A stretch of DNA of 43,979 bases from Actinomycetota bacterium. GTDB lineage: Bacteria > Actinomycetota > Acidimicrobiia > Acidimicrobiales > CADCSY01. This document shows, in pieces, positions 26,010 through 33,998 of the stretch. A program made the translations under genes and the position numbers. The notes beneath the pieces were generated by a model. The model did no database searches. It was not told the origin of the DNA and saw only the letters and a program-made list of their open reading frames with translations. Numbering within the stretch: position 1 is the stretch's first letter; the number at the start of each line of letters is the position of its first letter. The stretch spans positions 1 through 43,979 of the forward strand of contig JAHWJI010000008.1 in the NCBI GenBank assembly GCA_019348495.1, in the 5' to 3' direction.

Positions 26010-27056
26010 ATGCGCATCGTTGTGACGGGAGCGACGGGCAACGTGGGCACGTCCCTGCTCGAGTTGCTCGGGTCCGAACCCGGGGTCGACTCGGTGCTGG
26101 GCCTGGCCCGTCGGCCACCTTCGGCCTCGTCGCAGCCCAAGATCGACTGGGACGGGGTCGACGTCACCACCTCCGACCTCGCCACCCGCTTCCGAGGGGC
26201 CGACGTGGTGATCCACCTGGCCTGGGTCATCCAGCCCTCCCACCACGTCGAAGCCATGGCGGCCATCAACGTGGGGGGCAGCGCCCGGGTCCTGGCCGCC
26301 GTGGCCGAGGCCAAGGTGCCGGCCCTGGTCTACGCCTCGTCGGTCGGCGCCTACTCGCCCGGGCCCAAGGACCGCCGGGTCGACGAATCGTGGCCCACAG
26401 AGGGTTTCCCCTCCAGCTTCTACAGCCGCCACAAGGCGGCCGTGGAGCGCATCCTCGACGGCTTCGAGACGGAGCACCCCGAGGTGCGGGTGGTGCGGCT
26501 TCGCAAGGGCCTGGTGTTCAAGCGAGAGGCCGGCGAGCGCATCCGCGCCCTGTTCCTCGGCCCCCTCGTGCCCGTGGGCCTGCTCCGCGCCTCGCTGATC
26601 CCCGTGGTCCCCGACACACCGGGGCTGGCCGTCCAGGCCGTGCACACCCTCGACGCCGCCCACGCCTACCGCCTGGCCGCCCTGCAGGAGGCGCGCGGGG
26701 CCTACAACATCGTGGCCGACCCCGTCCTCGACGTGGCCGAGCTGGCTCGTCTGCTCTCGGCCCGGCCGGTGCCGTTGCCGGCCAGCGCCCTGCGAGCGGC
26801 GGCCGAGCTCACCTGGCGCCTGCGCCTCCAGCCCACGCCGCCGGGATGGGTCGACCTCGCCCTCGGGGCGCCACTGCTCGACGCCTCCCGGGCCCACCGG
26901 GAGCTGGGGTGGGCACCGAAGATCAGCGCCGGTGACGCCCTGCTCGACCTGCTCGACGGCCTTCGCCACGGGGCGGGCCTGCCCACGCCGGCCTCAGCAC
27001 CGAGGAGGCAGGGATGGAGCCACAAGCTCAAGTCGGCGGCAGCGGCTCGTCACTGA
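26010..27056 (+). CDS. NAD-dependent epimerase/dehydratase family protein (extended SDR)
   Basis: A 348-residue extended short-chain dehydrogenase. VTGATGNVGTSLLELL is the NAD-binding loop; DVVIHLAWVIQPS, VYASSVGAYSPGP and SFYSRHKAAVERIL supply the Ser and the YxxxK catalytic pair. VVRLRKGLVFKREAG resembles sugar-epimerase relatives. Substrate unknown. It follows the PRC genes by about 50 bases on the same strand. Its last 29 bases overlap the end of the convergent STAS gene. Confidence 0.85.
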   Translation: MRIVVTGATGNVGTSLLELLGSEPGVDSVLGLARRPPSASSQPKIDWDGVDVTTSDLATRFRGADVVIHLAWVIQPSHHVEAMAAINVGGSARVLAAVAEAKVPALVYASSVGAYSPGPKDRRVDESWPTEGFPSSFYSRHKAAVERILDGFETEHPEVRVVRLRKGLVFKREAGERIRALFLGPLVPVGLLRASLIPVVPDTPGLAVQAVHTLDAAHAYRLAALQEARGAYNIVADPVLDVAELARLLSARPVPLPASALRAAAELTWRLRLQPTPPGWVDLALGAPLLDASRAHRELGWAPKISAGDALLDLLDGLRHGAGLPTPASAPRRQGWSHKLKSAAAARH

Positions 27057-27438
27057 TGATGGGCAGCAGCCCCTCGAGATCGAGGACGTCGATGACGCGT
27101 CGGGTCACCGCAGGGGGTGATCGGACGAGGAGGTGATGCTCGTGCTCGCCGAGCAGTCTGGCCGCGGCACACAGCGCGTCCAGACCGGCCACCCCGAGGA
27201 ACTCCACCCCCCCGAGGTCGACCACCACGTCGCTCCCCTTGGTCGCCAGCGCGACGAGCTGGTCCCGAAACGCAGCGGCGTTGGAAAAGTCGATCTCGCC
27301 CCGCACGCGCACCTGCGGGGGCTGACCATCGAGGGTGACGTCGACGCCGACCACCGGCTTGCGGGCGCGCTCCGCTGCTTGGGGCGCTTGCGTTGCGAGC
27401 TCTTCGGCCACGCATCCTCCGACCGTCGATGGAGCCAT
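27028..27438 (-). CDS. STAS domain protein (anti-anti-sigma factor)
   Basis: A 136-residue protein whose last ~100 residues form a STAS domain: VRVRGEIDFSNAAAFRDQLVALATKGSDVVVDLGGVEFLGVAGLDALCAAARLL. In family members a Ser/Thr in the D-(L/M)-x-x-x-x-(F/Y)-(L/M/I)-(D/S)-S/T segment is phosphorylated; here the segment reads VEFLGVAGLDAL, so the usual phosphorylatable Ser appears to be Gly or Ala, which would block the standard switch. ATG 27438 follows AGGGGG. It lies 130 bases downstream of an RsbW-like kinase gene on the same strand. Confidence 0.85.
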   Translation of the reverse strand: MAPSTVGGCVAEELATQAPQAAERARKPVVGVDVTLDGQPPQVRVRGEIDFSNAAAFRDQLVALATKGSDVVVDLGGVEFLGVAGLDALCAAARLLGEHEHHLLVRSPPAVTRRVIDVLDLEGLLPIISDEPLPPT

Positions 27439-27568
27439 CCTGGGAGACCCCCTGAGGGATCGGTAGCGGCTGCCGAGGTCTGGAGCAGTGCCGGGTCCCA
27501 TGTCCTTGCCTGACCGGTCCCATCTTACCGCCCAGAACCCGTGCGTACAGGGTGCATGGCGGCGTCTC

Positions 27569-27955
27569 TCAGCCAGGTGGGGAGGGCGCCGCCAGCTCGA
27601 ACCACACCGTCTTGCCGCGCTCGTCGCGGTCGCTGCCCCACCGGTCGGCCAGCGCGTCGACGAGGAGCACGCCCCGTCCTCCCGCACCGCCGCCACGCTC
27701 GTCGCCGCCCACCACCACGGCCCCCTCGGTGCTGGCATCGTGGAGCTCCACCCGCAGCCGTTCCCTCTCGTGGGACAGCTTCAGCACGCTGTCACTGCGG
27801 GCGTGGAGCACGGCGTTGGTGACCAGCTCGCTCACCAGGAGCACCACCACGTCGGTCAGATCCTCGACACCCGATCCCGAGAACGATCGCAAGACGAACC
27901 TTCGGGCGAGCGCGGGACTGCTGACGTCGGCCGGGAGCTCGATCACCATCTCCAC
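27569..27955 (-). CDS. RsbW-like ATP-binding protein (anti-sigma/HATPase_c_2)
   Basis: A 128-residue GHKL ATPase of the anti-sigma serine kinase type. It shows the N box ELVTNAVLHA, a degenerate G1 region (VELHDAST) and GRGVLLVDALADRWG. Such proteins bind a sigma factor or phosphorylate a STAS partner. The start may be GTG 27955 or ATG 27949 two codons later. The gene diverges from the ECF sigma gene (start 28026) with 70 bases between, and is upstream of the STAS gene, so a small regulatory module is plausible. Confidence 0.85.
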   Translation of the reverse strand: MEMVIELPADVSSPALARRFVLRSFSGSGVEDLTDVVVLLVSELVTNAVLHARSDSVLKLSHERERLRVELHDASTEGAVVVGGDERGGGAGGRGVLLVDALADRWGSDRDERGKTVWFELAAPSPPG

Positions 27956-28025
27956 CGAGGTGAGCTACCCCACAGATGCGAAGGCCAACAGTTGAGGAGC
28001 CCGTCCTGGGCCCGAACTACGATCT

Positions 28026-29009
28026 GTGACCGTGGCCGTCAGTGCCGACAGCATCGTCGCCAGCGAGGTCCGGCCCGAGGACTTGGAGCAGTACCGCCGC
28101 CAGCTCACCGGCTACTGCTACCGGATGCTGGGTTCTGTGTTCGAGGCCGACGACGCCGTGCAGGAGACGATGGTGCGGGCGTGGCGGAACCTCGACGGCT
28201 TCGAGGGCAGATCGTCGCCGCGGTCGTGGCTCTACCGCATCGCCACCAACGTCTGTCTCGACATGCTCCGTGGCCGCCAGCGCCGGGCCCTGGCGATGGA
28301 CTTCGGACCGGCCGGATCGCCGGAGTCCTTCACCGGTGACCAGCGCCCCGAGCACACCTGGGTGTCGCCGATGCCCGACGCCCGCGGCCTGCCCGACGAC
28401 AGCGACCCGGCCGAGCTGGCGGCTTCGAGGGAGACCATCCGCCTGGCGTTCATCACCGCCCTGCAGCACCTTCCGGCCCGCCAGCGAGCCGTGCTGCTCC
28501 TGCGCGAGGTCCTGCGTTGGCAGGCAAGCGAGGTGGCGGAGCTGCTCGACACCAGCGTGGCGTCGGTCAACAGCGCGCTCCAGCGGGCTCGGGCCACACT
28601 CGCCGCACGCAACGTCGACAGGGAGCACGAAGCGGTGGTGGGAGTCGGCCAACAGGAGCTCCTCGCCCGCTACGTGGACGCCTTCGAACGCTACGACATC
28701 ACCTCCCTCGTCTCGCTCCTCCACGGCGACGCCGTCATGTCGATGCCGCCCTACGACTTCTGGCTGCGTGGCCCGGTCGACATGGGTCGATGGTTCCTCG
28801 GCCAGGGCAGTGGCTGTCGTGGCTCGCGCCTGGTGGCCACCGCGGCCAACGGCTGCACCGCCTTCGGCTCCTACCGCTCCGACGGACAGGGTGGCCACCG
28901 GCCGTGGTCCATCCAGGTCATCGAGGTCGCAGGCGACCGGATCGTGGGACACCACAACTTCCTCGACACCACCCTGTTCACGGTCTTCGGCCTCCCCGCT
29001 CGGCTCTAG
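28026..29009 (+). CDS. ECF RNA polymerase sigma factor with SnoaL-like C-terminal domain
   Basis: A 327-residue sigma-70 family member. Region 2: YCYRMLGSVFEADDAVQETMVRAWRNLDGFEGRSSPRSWLYRIATNVCLDMLR. Region 4: LPARQRAVLLLREVLRWQASEVAELLDTSVASVNSALQRAR. About 125 extra C-terminal residues (LLARYVDAFERYDITSLVSLLHGDAVMSMPP...) form a SnoaL/NTF2-like domain, the arrangement of the SigG/TIGR02960-like group, where the tail modulates activity in place of a classical anti-sigma factor. GTG 28026 is the start. A strong hairpin follows the gene. Confidence 0.9.
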   Translation: MTVAVSADSIVASEVRPEDLEQYRRQLTGYCYRMLGSVFEADDAVQETMVRAWRNLDGFEGRSSPRSWLYRIATNVCLDMLRGRQRRALAMDFGPAGSPESFTGDQRPEHTWVSPMPDARGLPDDSDPAELAASRETIRLAFITALQHLPARQRAVLLLREVLRWQASEVAELLDTSVASVNSALQRARATLAARNVDREHEAVVGVGQQELLARYVDAFERYDITSLVSLLHGDAVMSMPPYDFWLRGPVDMGRWFLGQGSGCRGSRLVATAANGCTAFGSYRSDGQGGHRPWSIQVIEVAGDRIVGHHNFLDTTLFTVFGLPARL

Positions 29010-29018
29010 CCCGAGGGT

Positions 29019-29040
29019 GGATGGCGGTTGCTCGCCATCC
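29019..29040 (+). terminator. hairpin terminator after the ECF sigma gene
   Basis: GGATGGCG (29019-29026), a 6-base loop and CGCCATCC (29033-29040) form a perfect 8-bp stem 10 bases after the stop codon. No T tract follows. It separates the sigma gene from the lipoprotein gene at 29128. Confidence 0.65.
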
Positions 29041-29127
29041 GTCTACCAATGATGTAATGGGGTTGTAAGGGCGCAGCCCCTCGTGGAGGACGCAGTGCCG
29101 GGCATGGTGGCGTGATGGCGATGCGCG

Positions 29128-30189
29128 GTGACTGATCTGACCACCCCCCGCCACCTCCGGCTCCTCCGCCAGCCCCTCCGGCGGCGGCTGGCGGCCATCA
29201 TCTTGGTGGCGGCGCTGCCGGGATGCGGTGGCGACCGCGTGGAGGTCGCGCCCCCGCCGGCGCCTGCGCCCGACCTCCCGCCGGCGGCGGAACCGGCGCA
29301 GTCACCGGTTCCTTCCGAGGCGCCTGCCGGCGAGGTCCTCGACCTCGAGACCGGCGGTGGACCGGAGGGCATGGTGGCCGACCCCGTCACCGGTCTGGTG
29401 GTGATCGCCCTGCGCCAGCCCAACCGCCTGGTCCTGGTCGACGGCCGCGCCGGGGAGGTGCTGCGAACGGTCCCGGTGCCAGGTGCCGCTCGCCATCTCC
29501 AGCTGGCCGCGCCGGGAGGGCCCGTGCTCGTCCCCGGTGAGGACAGCGACGTCCTGGCCGAGGTGACCCTGCCCGACGGGAACGTGACGGCCGAGACCAC
29601 CGTCGGTCGACAACCGCACGACGCCGCCGCCGTCGACGGTCGCACCTTCGTGGCTGACGAGATCGGGGGCACGACGTCGGTGATCGAGGACGGTGCGGTG
29701 GTGCGGGCCTTCCCCGAACCGGTGCAGCCCGGCGGCGTGGTGGTGACGGGGGGCCGGGTAGGCGTGGTCGACGTGCGGGGCAACACCCTCTCGGTCTATG
29801 ACACTGCCGGGACGCGCACGTTCGCTTCGGTCGAAGCCGGGGCCGGGCCCACCCACGCGGTGGCTGACGACCGGGGTGGCGTGGTGGTGGCCGACACCCG
29901 AGGAAACGCGCTGCTGGTCTTCCGGCTGGACCCGCCCGAGCTGGTCGAGCAGGTGGCGCTGCCGGGCACGCCCTACGGCCTGGCCGTCGACCCAGGACGT
30001 GACATGCTGTGGGTGACGCTGACCGCCGCCAACCGACTCGTCGGGTTCCGCTTCACCGACGGCCCTCTCGAGCAGGTGACGAGCCTGCCCACCGTGCGCC
30101 AACCCAACACCGTCGCCGTCGACCCGCTGACCGGGCGGGTGTTCGTGGCCAGTGCCACCGACGGCACGCTGCAGATCCTCGCTCCCTAG
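29128..30189 (+). CDS. secreted lipoprotein with YVTN-type beta-propeller
   Basis: A 353-residue exported protein. An Arg-rich n-region and hydrophobic AAIILVAALPGCGG form a lipoprotein signal with the lipobox ending at Cys33. A Pro/Ala-rich linker (~residues 38-70) precedes a repeated beta-propeller pattern: DPVTGLVVIALRQPNRLVLVD, DVRGNTLSVYD, DTRGNALLVF, DPLTGRVFVASATDGTLQIL. The repeats match YVTN/NHL-like surface propellers that bind ligands or proteins outside the cell. GTG 29128 start. No partner gene is obvious. Confidence 0.8.
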   Translation: MTDLTTPRHLRLLRQPLRRRLAAIILVAALPGCGGDRVEVAPPPAPAPDLPPAAEPAQSPVPSEAPAGEVLDLETGGGPEGMVADPVTGLVVIALRQPNRLVLVDGRAGEVLRTVPVPGAARHLQLAAPGGPVLVPGEDSDVLAEVTLPDGNVTAETTVGRQPHDAAAVDGRTFVADEIGGTTSVIEDGAVVRAFPEPVQPGGVVVTGGRVGVVDVRGNTLSVYDTAGTRTFASVEAGAGPTHAVADDRGGVVVADTRGNALLVFRLDPPELVEQVALPGTPYGLAVDPGRDMLWVTLTAANRLVGFRFTDGPLEQVTSLPTVRQPNTVAVDPLTGRVFVASATDGTLQILAP

Positions 30190-30304
30190 GAGGGTCTAGC
30201 GAGTCACTCCACCACCTGACCGGCAAGGCCCGTCGTCGTCGTGATGCCGTGTTGTCCCCCCGGCCCGGCCGACAGCAGCACGTGGGCCAGGTCATCATGG
30301 GGTG

Positions 30305-31126
30305 ATGAGCACGGCTGAGGGGGGGGCCGACGAGCCGGTTGGGATCTTCGGGGGCAGCGGGTTGTACCGGCTGCTCGACGGGGTCGAGGAGGCGGAGGTC
30401 GAGACTCCCTACGGGCTGCCCTCGGGACCGGTGAGCAGGGGGAACGCGGGCGGGCGGGCGGTGGTCTTCTTGCCCCGCCACGGCCTCGACCACCAGTTCC
30501 CGCCGCACCGGATCAACTACCGGGCCAACCTGTGGGCGCTGCATCACCTAGGGGTTCGCCGCATCCTCGGCCCGTGCGCCGCCGGCTCCCTCCAGCCCCA
30601 TCTCCACCCCGGCGACGTGGTGGTGTGCGACCAGCTGGTCGACCGCACCTGGGGCCGCGAGGGCACCTTCTTCGACGGGCCCGAGCCCAACCACATCGCC
30701 TTCGCCGACCCCTACTGCGACGACCTGCGCCGGGTGGCGCTGGCGGCGGTGACAGCCCAGGGGATGCGCGGCGTCGATGGGGGAACGGTCGTGGTCGTTC
30801 CCGGCCCCCGGTTCTCGACTCGGGCCGAATCCCGCTGGTTCCGTGCCCAGGGTGGCGATGTCGTCAACATGACCCAGGCCCCCGAGGCCGCCCTGGCCCG
30901 GGAGCTGGGCCTGTGCTACGCCACCCTCGCTCTGGTCACTGACTACGACACCGGCGTGGAGGACCGGGTCGACGTGGCCCCGGTGTCCCAGGAGGCGGTG
31001 TTCGCCTTCTTCGAGGAGAACCTCGACCGCCTCCGGGAGGTGCTGTTCCACGCGGTGGGACGGGTCAGCGCCCAGGCCGGCTCCTCGTGCACCTGCGCCG
31101 CGGGCGCCGGTGGCGTCACCCCCTGA
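30305..31126 (+). CDS. S-methyl-5'-thioadenosine / purine nucleoside phosphorylase family protein
   Basis: A 273-residue PNP/MTAP family enzyme that cleaves 5'-methylthioadenosine or a 6-oxopurine nucleoside with phosphate. Evidence: GIFGGSGLYRLLDGVEE at the N-terminus, FLPRHGLDHQFPPHRINYRANLWAL, VVVVPGPRFSTRAESRWF and DVVNMTQAPEAALARELGLCYATLALVTDYD. The NMTQAPEA and TDYD residues favour the MTAP/MTIP branch. The C-terminus carries a Cys-Thr-Cys (residues 262-264), as CXC motifs do in heat-stable archaeal MTAPs. ATG 30305 is used; the GTG one codon upstream is equivalent. It is convergent with the methyltransferase gene. Confidence 0.88.
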   Translation: MSTAEGGADEPVGIFGGSGLYRLLDGVEEAEVETPYGLPSGPVSRGNAGGRAVVFLPRHGLDHQFPPHRINYRANLWALHHLGVRRILGPCAAGSLQPHLHPGDVVVCDQLVDRTWGREGTFFDGPEPNHIAFADPYCDDLRRVALAAVTAQGMRGVDGGTVVVVPGPRFSTRAESRWFRAQGGDVVNMTQAPEAALARELGLCYATLALVTDYDTGVEDRVDVAPVSQEAVFAFFEENLDRLREVLFHAVGRVSAQAGSSCTCAAGAGGVTP

Positions 31127-31141
31127 CCTCGGCCCCGACGT

Positions 31142-31816
31142 TCACCCCTCGACTGCGGGGCCGTTGCCGGCGGGAACGAGGTGGGCGAACCAGCGCTGCT
31201 CGCCGGTGGGGCAATGCAGGCGCGCCACCCGCAGGCCGGCGCCGGCCGCCAACGGGCCGAGGGCGTCGGCGGCGACCACCGCCCATTGGAACCATGAGCT
31301 GTGGCCGCGCTCGCCCACCAGGCGAGCCCGACAGCACTGCGTGCGCTGTCCCGGGCCTTGCACCTCGGCCACGATCGACCCATGGGGAGCGGCCAGCTCC
31401 CGGCAGCGGGCCAGCAGCCGGAGGGGGTCGCCGCCGATGCCGATGTTGCCGTCGAGCAGCAACACCGACCGCCATCGCCCCTCGTGGGGTAGGGGGTCGA
31501 ACACCGAGCGCCGCAGGACCTTGGCGCCTCGACTTCGGGCAAGGACCACCGCACCCGGCGCCGGGTCGATTCCCAGGGCGGCCACACCCAGCCGGTCGAG
31601 GGCGGCCACGATGCGCCCCGGGCCGCAGCCGACATCGAGCACCGGCCCCTCCAGAGCGGCCACCAGGCGCTGCTCGAGCGGGCTGGGTTCCCCATGCCAG
31701 CGGGGCGCGTCGAGGGGGAGTCGGCACCCGTCGTCGCTCCAGAGGCTCACCTCGCTGCCGGTTCGCACCGCGACAGCTGCAGAGGGCGTGGCCAGCATGC
31801 CGGCAGCGGGTGTCAC
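31142..31816 (-). CDS. class I SAM-dependent methyltransferase
   Basis: A 224-residue Rossmann-fold methyltransferase: PVLDVGCGPGRIVAALDRLGVAALGIDPAPGAVVLAR is SAM motif I through II, followed by SVLLLDGNIGIGGDPLRLLARCRELAAPHGSIVAEV. The acceptor is unknown. GTG 31816 is chosen because it overlaps the DUF2064 stop as GTGA; ATG 31798 is an alternative six codons later. It is the last gene of a minus-strand run GT2, DUF2064, methyltransferase, suggesting methylation of a glycan or glycolipid intermediate. Confidence 0.82.
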   Translation of the reverse strand: MTPAAGMLATPSAAVAVRTGSEVSLWSDDGCRLPLDAPRWHGEPSPLEQRLVAALEGPVLDVGCGPGRIVAALDRLGVAALGIDPAPGAVVLARSRGAKVLRRSVFDPLPHEGRWRSVLLLDGNIGIGGDPLRLLARCRELAAPHGSIVAEVQGPGQRTQCCRARLVGERGHSSWFQWAVVAADALGPLAAGAGLRVARLHCPTGEQRWFAHLVPAGNGPAVEG

Positions 31817-32520
31817 GGGCTGGTCGCCCGGATGTGCTCGAGGTGGCCCTGCAGCCGGGCGGGGCCCAGGCGGCCGCACACGGTCGAGGTACGGCTGGTG
31901 GGGATCTCGGCCGCCACCTCCACCAGGTCGGCCACAGTGTCGATGTCCCGGCGCAGGCCGGCGAGCACCACCTCGAAGCCGAGCCGGCGAAGTCGCCGTC
32001 GCTGGTCCTGACCCGTGCGCGACGTGCTCATGGCCACCCCCTCGAACACGGCGCCGTGGTCGCCCTGGGCCAAGGCCGGCAGCCCGATCGCCCACCACCC
32101 ACCGTCGACCGCGGGGGCGAGGACCGCTCTGCGCTCGGTCCCCCCGGCCAGCAGGGCCAGCAGCGCGTCGAGCTCGGCGGGGCCGACCTGGGGTGTGTCC
32201 ATCCCGATCTGGACCCCTGCTCCGCCCGTGTCGGTCCAGGCGTTGGCGAGGCGTGCGGCGAAGGTCGCCCCCCGCTGGGGCACCACGTCCAGGCCCGGGG
32301 GGAGCCACGGGCCGATGTCGCCGTCGAGGGCCACGACCTTGCGGCCGGCGCCGCAGGCGGCCACGGCGTCGAGCGTGTCAGCCAGGGCCGCCTCGGCCAC
32401 CGCCGCCGCCTCCTCGGGAGAGCAGGGCGGGCACAGCCGGGTCTTGACCGCCCCGGCGACCGGGGCCTTGGCCATGACCAGGAGGTGCGGTTCTTTGGAT
32501 GCCAGCCTCCTGGGCGTCAC
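31813..32520 (-). CDS. DUF2064 (TIGR04282-type) glycosyltransferase-like protein
   Basis: A 235-residue GT-A-fold protein of the DUF2064 family. LLVMAKAPVAGAVKTRLCPPCSPEEAAAVAEAALADTL is the family's nucleotide-binding start, and VQIGMDTPQVGPAELDALLALL with APAVDGGWWAIGLP are the other signatures. Members commonly sit beside GT2 genes, as here, and are thought to be nucleotidyl- or glycosyltransferases, but their activity is not well established. GTG 32520 overlaps the GT2 stop (GTGA), and its stop overlaps the methyltransferase GTG. Confidence 0.88.
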   Translation of the reverse strand: MTPRRLASKEPHLLVMAKAPVAGAVKTRLCPPCSPEEAAAVAEAALADTLDAVAACGAGRKVVALDGDIGPWLPPGLDVVPQRGATFAARLANAWTDTGGAGVQIGMDTPQVGPAELDALLALLAGGTERRAVLAPAVDGGWWAIGLPALAQGDHGAVFEGVAMSTSRTGQDQRRRLRRLGFEVVLAGLRRDIDTVADLVEVAAEIPTSRTSTVCGRLGPARLQGHLEHIRATSP

Positions 32521-33167
32521 CGCAGGGCCCTGCTCATGTCGCTGACGGTGCGCAGTGTGCCCGTCACGGTCCCCGTCACCTTGGAGCGCCCGATGCGGGG
32601 GTGGTAGGCCACCTCGGCCTCGGTCAGCCGCCACCCTTGCGCCGCCGCCCGCAGCACCATCTCCAGGGGCCATCCGAAGCGGCGGTCCTGGATGCCCAGT
32701 GCCACCAGCTCGTCCCGGCGCGCCGCCCGCATGGGGCCGAGATCGGACAGGCTCAGTCCCGTCCGTCGCCGTAGCTCCCAGGCCAACACCGCGTTGGCGG
32801 CGCGGGCATGGACCGGCCATGCCGACGCGCGGGTGGGGCGGCGAGCGCCGAGGGCCAGGTCGGCTCGCCCGTCGAGCACGGGACCGGCCACCCGGAGAAG
32901 GTCCGACGGGTCGAGCGAGCCATCTCCGTCCATGAAGCACACCACGCCGTCGTCCGGCCCCGACGCCAGCAACCCTGCCCAGCACGCCGCCCCGAAACCT
33001 CGCCGGGGCTCCGCCACCACCACCGCCCCGTGCGCCCGGGCGATGTCACCCGACCCGTCGAGGGAGCCGTTGTCGACGACGACGGGACGGTAGCCCTTCG
33101 GCATGGCGGTCAGGAGGGCCGGCAGGGCCGCGGCCTCGTCCAGGACGGGGATCACGACGTCGGGCAC
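32517..33167 (-). CDS. family 2 glycosyltransferase
   Basis: A 216-residue GT2 enzyme. VVIPVLDEAAALPALLTAMP, VVDNGSLDGSGDIARAHGAVVV and VCFMDGDGSLDP (DxD-like metal site) place it with polyprenyl-phosphate sugar transferases such as DPM synthase. There is no C-terminal membrane domain, so it is a short, soluble or peripheral form. GTG 33167 starts the gene. It leads a three-gene coupled unit and diverges from the response-regulator operon with 93 bases between. Confidence 0.88.
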   Translation of the reverse strand: MPDVVIPVLDEAAALPALLTAMPKGYRPVVVDNGSLDGSGDIARAHGAVVVAEPRRGFGAACWAGLLASGPDDGVVCFMDGDGSLDPSDLLRVAGPVLDGRADLALGARRPTRASAWPVHARAANAVLAWELRRRTGLSLSDLGPMRAARRDELVALGIQDRRFGWPLEMVLRAAAQGWRLTEAEVAYHPRIGRSKVTGTVTGTLRTVSDMSRALR

Positions 33168-33260
33168 GGCGACGTTCTAGCCAGACTGGCCTTACAACCC
33201 ATGCCCGAGATCCTCACAATTCGATGAACTCGTGGCCTGGGCCTGCTCGGGCTGGCCAAA

Positions 33261-33998
33261 GTGGCATCCGTGGCCGGCGTGTTCGATGCTCCAGTGGTGG
33301 CCGCGCGCGTACTGATCGTCGAGGACGACCCCACCGTCGCCGAGGTCGTCGCCCGTTACCTGCAGCGCGAGGGCTACCAGGTGGAGGCGGTGGCCGACGG
33401 CGCCCTCGGGCTGGATCGGGCCCTGGCCGACCCTCCCGACCTGGTGGTGCTCGACCTCATGGTGCCCTCGCTGGGTGGCCTGGAGCTCTGCCGGCGACTG
33501 CGGGCCGTCGCCCCGGTCCCGGTGATCATGCTCACCGCTCGGGGCGAGGAAGCCGACCGCATCGCCGGCCTGGAGCTGGGGGCCGACGACTACGTGGTCA
33601 AGCCCTTCTCGCCCCGCGAGCTCACCGCTCGGGTCAGAGCCGTCCTGCGGAGGGCAACGGCTCCGCCGGTGCCGGCCGAGGAGCTGGCGGTGTTGACCGA
33701 TGCCGGGCTGGAGCTCGACATGGTGGCCCACGAAGCCCGCCTCGACGGCGCCCCGGTCGCCCTCACCGCCAAGGAGTTCGACCTCCTGGCCCATCTCATG
33801 CGCCATCCCCGCCGGGCCTTCCGCCGCCAGGAGCTGCTGGAGGCCATCTGGGGCTTCAGCTACGGGGACACCTCGACGGTCACCGTCCACGTGCGCCGGC
33901 TGCGGGAGAAGATCGAGGTCCACCCCTCCGCCCCCCGTCTCGTGTGCACGGTCAGGGGTGTGGGCTACCGCTTCGAACCGTCACCGGTCGAGGCGTGA
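33261..33998 (+). CDS. OmpR/PhoB-family response regulator
   Basis: A 245-residue two-component regulator. The receiver domain (RVLIVEDDPTVAEVVARYL) has phospho-acceptor Asp65 in LVVLDLMVPS, the Thr in MLTARG and Lys in YVVKPFSPREL. The C-terminal winged helix (ALTAKEFDLLAHLMRHPRRAFRRQELLEAIWGFSYGDTSTVTVHVRRLREKIE...RGVGYRFE) binds DNA. GTG 33261 is the first start; later GTGs would shorten the leader by a few residues. It is coupled to the histidine kinase by GTGA. Confidence 0.93.
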   Translation: MASVAGVFDAPVVAARVLIVEDDPTVAEVVARYLQREGYQVEAVADGALGLDRALADPPDLVVLDLMVPSLGGLELCRRLRAVAPVPVIMLTARGEEADRIAGLELGADDYVVKPFSPRELTARVRAVLRRATAPPVPAEELAVLTDAGLELDMVAHEARLDGAPVALTAKEFDLLAHLMRHPRRAFRRQELLEAIWGFSYGDTSTVTVHVRRLREKIEVHPSAPRLVCTVRGVGYRFEPSPVEA

